From contig CAVXSB010000006.1 of NCBI GenBank assembly GCA_963764315.1, positions 62,001 through 126,000 on the forward strand: a DNA stretch of 64,000 bases. The letters run 5' to 3'. Below the pieces are notes generated by a model, which was given only the letters and a program-made list of their open reading frames with translations, was not told the origin of the DNA and ran no database searches. Shown in pieces: positions 60,789-64,000 of the stretch. Made by a program: the position numbers and the translations under genes. The stretch comes from DATLWN01 sp963764315 (GTDB taxonomy: Bacteria; Pseudomonadota; Zetaproteobacteria; Mariprofundales; Mariprofundaceae). Numbering within the stretch: position 1 is the first letter of the stretch; every line of letters starts with the position of its first letter.

Positions 60789-63700
60789 CGATCAGGGATT
60801 CCAGACGGGCCAGCGCCAGCATGACCTCGGTACGCGATGGCGGTTCGGTGTCCGCCTCATGCCACTGTCCGGCCTGCATCAGCTCAGCCCAGTTGTGGTG
60901 GCTAGACCACAGCCGTCGACCGGCTTCCAGCAGGTTGCGCTTGCCCTGATCCAGCAACTGGCGGGTGGCCTTGGCCTTCAGATGGGTCAGTCGGTGCAGC
61001 CATTCGCGGCGCAGCGCATGGGCCTCGTCGTCGCTCCACCGGGAGGAGCGCAGCTGCATCTCCAGCGCCGTGATGGGCAGCAGGTTCAGGCAGGTCTGTG
61101 TGGCCTGCAGACAGGTACGCAAGGGGTGGCGCGATCGCATGCTCAGATGGATGGCGGTGGCCGACTCGGCGAGCACGGGCAGGGCTGCCAGCTGTGCCGC
61201 CGTATCGGTGGGTAACCCGGCCTGTATGTCTCCGGCATCCGGGGTGGCGATGGTGCGGCCGAAGCGACGCATCTGGCGCAGTTTTTCCTCGATCCAGGGT
61301 AGGTCCAGAGCCGCGACATTGCATAGCCGCGCCAACTCCTCGGCGAAATGCAGCACATGGCCGGCCAGCGTATGCTGGATACGGATGGTGGTGGCGGCGT
61401 CTCGCACCCCGGTCCACACCGCCTGGCGCAGCGCCTGGGCATCGAGTAGACGATCTGCGATCAGCAGGGCCTCGACGATCTGTGCGATCGGGGCATCGAG
61501 CAGGCTCTGCAGGTGATGCACGGCGGTGATGCCGATGTGGTTGACCACATGGTTGGCCGCCTGGGTGTGCACGATGTCGTCGGCCAGCGGATGGGTCGGA
61601 ATCCATTGGCGGTGCCGGCGGCGCACCGCATCGGGAAAATAGCTATCGAGCTCGATGGCGCGCAGCGCCGACCAATGGGCGAAATCGTCGCGGGCCAGTG
61701 CCTCGTGGATGCGGTTCTTTTCATGCCCGAGCAGCACGGACAACTGCGGCCTGAGCACCAGCGAGGCATCGTCGAGCCCGGGGTCGCGCTGAGTGTCCAG
61801 CCGCCCATCCGTCAGCATGGCGTCGCACAGCCGGCGCAGGCGCGACAGGTGGATCGTGGCGTTGTATTCGGCCAGCGACAGGGCATGGGATTGTAGGTGG
61901 TTGTCGTTCAGGCACTGCGCGGTGATGGCGTCCGTCAGCCCTTCCAGGATGCGGTTGCGCCGACGCACGTCGATCGGCGGGTGCATGGCGCCGAACATGA
62001 TTTTCAGGTTCACTTCGTGATCGGACATGTCGACACCGGCCGAATTGTCGACGGCATCGGTGTTGATGCGGCCGCCTGCGCGCGCGAATTCCAGCCGCGC
62101 CCGTTGTGTGAAGCCGAGGTTGCCGCCCTCGCCGACGACCCTGGCCCGCAGCTGGGCGCCGTCGATGCGCACGGCGTTGTTGGCCGGGTCCCGCACCTCG
62201 GCGTGGCTCTCGTCGCTACCTTTGACATAGGTGCCGATGCCGCCGTTGTACAACAGATCCACCGGAGCGGCGAGCATGGCCTGGATCAGGGCCTGGCCGG
62301 ACAGCGAGCCCGGCTTGATACCGAGTACGGCCGCCGCCTCATCGCCGATGGCGATGCGCTTGGCGCTGCGCTCGAATACGCCGCCACCGGCGCTGATCAG
62401 CGAGACGTCGTAGGTGTTCCATCCGCCTCCCTGTGCAAACAGGCGCTGGCGCTCGGCGTAAGCGCGCTCCGTATCCGGGTCGGGATCGAGGAAGATATGC
62501 CGGTGGTTGAAGGCGCCGATGAGGCGAAGGTTCGGGTTCAGCAGCATGCCGTTGCCGAGCACGTCCCCACCCATATCGCCGATGCCGATGGCGCTCAGCC
62601 CATCGTGCCAGGCATCGATGCCGAGATGGGCGAAATGGTGGGCGATGCAGACCCAGGCGCCGCGGGCGGTGATGCCGATCTGTTTGTGGTCGTAGCCGTG
62701 GGAACCGCCGCTGGCGAAGGCATCGTCGAGCCAGTATCCGGCCAGTCGCGCCTCCGCGTTGGCCAGGTCCGAGTAGCGTGCCGTTCCCTTGTCGGCGGCC
62801 ACCACCAGGTAGGGATCGTCGACGTCATCGGCATCGATGCGGATGCCGGCCGGCGGCACGGATGTCTGATGCTCGCGGTTATCGGTCAGCGTCAGCAGGG
62901 CCCGGATGAAGGCCTGGTACTGCGCGCGCACGAAATCGGGGGCATCGCCGCCGCGTACGACGAAGCCGCCCTTGGCCCCCGTCGGCACGATTTGCCCGTT
63001 CTTGACCACCTGCGTCGTCATCAGCTCCAGCACCTCGGTGCGGAAATCGGCCGGACGGTCGGAGTAGCGGATGCCGCCGCGGGCGATGGGGCCGGCGCGC
63101 AGGTGTACCCCCTCGACATGCACCCCGTGCACGAAAATCTCCCGATACGGTGCGGGGGCCGGCATAATGGCGATGCGGCCCGGCATGATCTTGATGGCCA
63201 CCGGTTCGTCGGGTTCGCGGGTATAGGCGTTGGTGCGTACGCTGGCTCCGACCAACTCCCCCATGGCGCGGAACCAGCGGTCGTCGGTCAGGTTCGTGAT
63301 CGCATCCAGGGCCTTGTCGAACTCCAGCCTCGCCTGGGCCTCGTAGCTGGCGGGCATGGCCGGGCGGTGGCGTGCCTCGAACAGGCGGTACAGATGGGCG
63401 GCGGCATGGGGATGCCGGCGTAGCATGTCGTTCATCGGCGTCGGGGCGGCATCGGGCAGGACCTGGATCAGATGGTTGCGCAGGGTGATGATGACGGCGA
63501 TCTGGTCGATGGTCAGCCCGCCGCTGACCAGCAGGGCATTGGCCGGATCATCGTCGGCGGTGTCGGACAACACGCGCTCCAGTCCGGCCTGCAGGCGCCC
63601 AAGATCGTCCAGGATAAGCTGCTGAGGCAGCTGGCAGCTGATGCTGGAGATATACACCCGACGGGGTTCGTCGCCGAATTCGACCACCGCCTCGCGGATG

Positions 63701-64000
63701 GCGGTCAGGCCAAGGTACTGGATGGACGTGACCAACTGGCCGAGCAGCACCGGTTCGCGGGTGACGATGTGGAACTCGATCTCACCGTCCCTGAGCCGCG
63801 CCGTGACCTGTGGCTGGCCCGTGGCCAGCACCTGATCGCGCGCCTGCAGATCATGCGTGAACTGTTCGGGCGGGAAGATCTCCGCATAGACGGGTGTCAG
63901 GCTGTCCAGCGTCTGTAGCGCCTCGGGCACCTGGATGCTGCGGAAAAGCTGCAGGGTGGCGGCCTTGGCCAGATCCTTCCAGAACAGGATGCAGGTGCCG
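60760..64000 (-). CDS. gdhB: NAD-specific glutamate dehydrogenase, large type (5' end outside window)
   Basis: The open frame runs off the right edge; about 1080 C-terminal residues are seen of an expected about 1600. This is the GDH-160/180 class: 'IARGGIRYSDRPADFRTEVL', 'GAKGGFVV', 'ADKGTARYSDLANAEA', 'GSHGYDHKQIGITARGAW', 'IGIGDMGGDVLGNGML' and 'AFNHRHIFLDPDPD'. It converts glutamate to 2-oxoglutarate plus ammonia with NAD, usually for catabolism. The N-terminal ACT-like regulatory part is mostly missing. The alpha/beta hydrolase gene overlaps the stop. The gene symbol is as used for the Pseudomonas enzyme. Confidence 0.93.
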   Translation of the reverse strand, partial: GTCILFWKDLAKAATLQLFRSIQVPEALQTLDSLTPVYAEIFPPEQFTHDLQARDQVLATGQPQVTARLRDGEIEFHIVTREPVLLGQLVTSIQYLGLTAIREAVVEFGDEPRRVYISSISCQLPQQLILDDLGRLQAGLERVLSDTADDDPANALLVSGGLTIDQIAVIITLRNHLIQVLPDAAPTPMNDMLRRHPHAAAHLYRLFEARHRPAMPASYEAQARLEFDKALDAITNLTDDRWFRAMGELVGASVRTNAYTREPDEPVAIKIMPGRIAIMPAPAPYREIFVHGVHVEGVHLRAGPIARGGIRYSDRPADFRTEVLELMTTQVVKNGQIVPTGAKGGFVVRGGDAPDFVRAQYQAFIRALLTLTDNREHQTSVPPAGIRIDADDVDDPYLVVAADKGTARYSDLANAEARLAGYWLDDAFASGGSHGYDHKQIGITARGAWVCIAHHFAHLGIDAWHDGLSAIGIGDMGGDVLGNGMLLNPNLRLIGAFNHRHIFLDPDPDTERAYAERQRLFAQGGGWNTYDVSLISAGGGVFERSAKRIAIGDEAAAVLGIKPGSLSGQALIQAMLAAPVDLLYNGGIGTYVKGSDESHAEVRDPANNAVRIDGAQLRARVVGEGGNLGFTQRARLEFARAGGRINTDAVDNSAGVDMSDHEVNLKIMFGAMHPPIDVRRRNRILEGLTDAITAQCLNDNHLQSHALSLAEYNATIHLSRLRRLCDAMLTDGRLDTQRDPGLDDASLVLRPQLSVLLGHEKNRIHEALARDDFAHWSALRAIELDSYFPDAVRRRHRQWIPTHPLADDIVHTQAANHVVNHIGITAVHHLQSLLDAPIAQIVEALLIADRLLDAQALRQAVWTGVRDAATTIRIQHTLAGHVLHFAEELARLCNVAALDLPWIEEKLRQMRRFGRTIATPDAGDIQAGLPTDTAAQLAALPVLAESATAIHLSMRSRHPLRTCLQATQTCLNLLPITALEMQLRSSRWSDDEAHALRREWLHRLTHLKAKATRQLLDQGKRNLLEAGRRLWSSHHNWAELMQAGQWHEADTEPPSRTEVMLALARLESLIDETAHAAEA

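Overview
This is 64 kb of a GC-rich (about 60-65 % by eye) Gram-negative chromosome, densely packed with genes and showing no phage, transposon or CRISPR signature. Gene order and content point to the Proteobacteria: rlmH-envC-ctpA-divergent polysaccharide deacetylase, DUF484-xerC, split gcvPA/gcvPB, a plant-type gshA and a large NAD-glutamate dehydrogenase. Two paralogous outer-membrane proteins with an N-terminal CxxCH inside an 'AIPAF(A/S)RQTG' context resemble Cyc2-type porin-cytochromes. That suggests an iron- or sulfur-oxidising relative (Acidithiobacillia, Zetaproteobacteria or acidophilic Gammaproteobacteria), but I cannot fix the class from sequence alone.

Layout. 1-9.9 kb: cell-envelope and division genes (rlmH end, envC, ctpA, deacetylase, DUF502, L,D-transpeptidase), a DUF484-GGDEF fusion with xerC, two outer-membrane barrels and a Nudix hydrolase. 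10-18.2 kb: argJ (frameshifted), a DsbA-fold isomerase, an EamA exporter, phnA, secA (frameshifted), an aminotransferase and yceI. 18.2-22.2 kb: a Rof-like small protein, hemJ, and a solute-binding lipoprotein translationally coupled to a hybrid histidine kinase. 22.2-29.5 kb: a one-carbon operon folD-gcvT-gcvH-gcvPA-gcvPB (gcvH and gcvPA frameshifted), a VOC protein, an array of GGA-loop hairpins, and gshA. 29.6-33.7 kb: the two porin-cytochrome paralogues (the first broken three times) around a lipoprotein gene. 33.7-37.7 kb: trpE-trpG-trpD-trpC, joined by ATGA overlaps, and tRNA-Ala(GGC). 37.7-45.4 kb: ppiD, then an Mce/Mla-like lipid-transport operon whose ATPase-like subunit has lost its catalytic motifs; the operon continues into an anti-sigma kinase/STAS pair and ubiD. 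45.4-53 kb: a cobalamin riboswitch followed by btuB-tonB-btuF-btuC-btuD-cobO-cbiX-cobA. 53-60.8 kb: an HDOD protein, an MFS transporter coupled to an ATP-grasp enzyme, and a cassette of a Tat-signal cysteine-rich protein, radical SAM/SPASM enzyme, PqqD-like protein and HprK-like kinase, with a divergent nucleotidyltransferase gene. 59.9-64 kb: an alpha/beta hydrolase and NAD-glutamate dehydrogenase, cut by the right edge.

The strongest candidate for an undescribed system is the 55-60 kb cassette. It reads as a peptide- or protein-modification (RiPP-like) system acting on a 13-cysteine substrate made in the cytoplasm and exported folded. Second come the pseudo-ATPase Mce operon with its partner-switching module, and three intergenic loci of covarying hairpins, one of which presents six GGA-bearing loops like a CsrB/RsmZ-type RNA.

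Caution on quality: at least seven single-base indels interrupt otherwise well-conserved genes (argJ, secA, gcvPA, gcvH, three in one cytochrome gene). Because secA is essential, most are more likely sequence or assembly errors than real decay.
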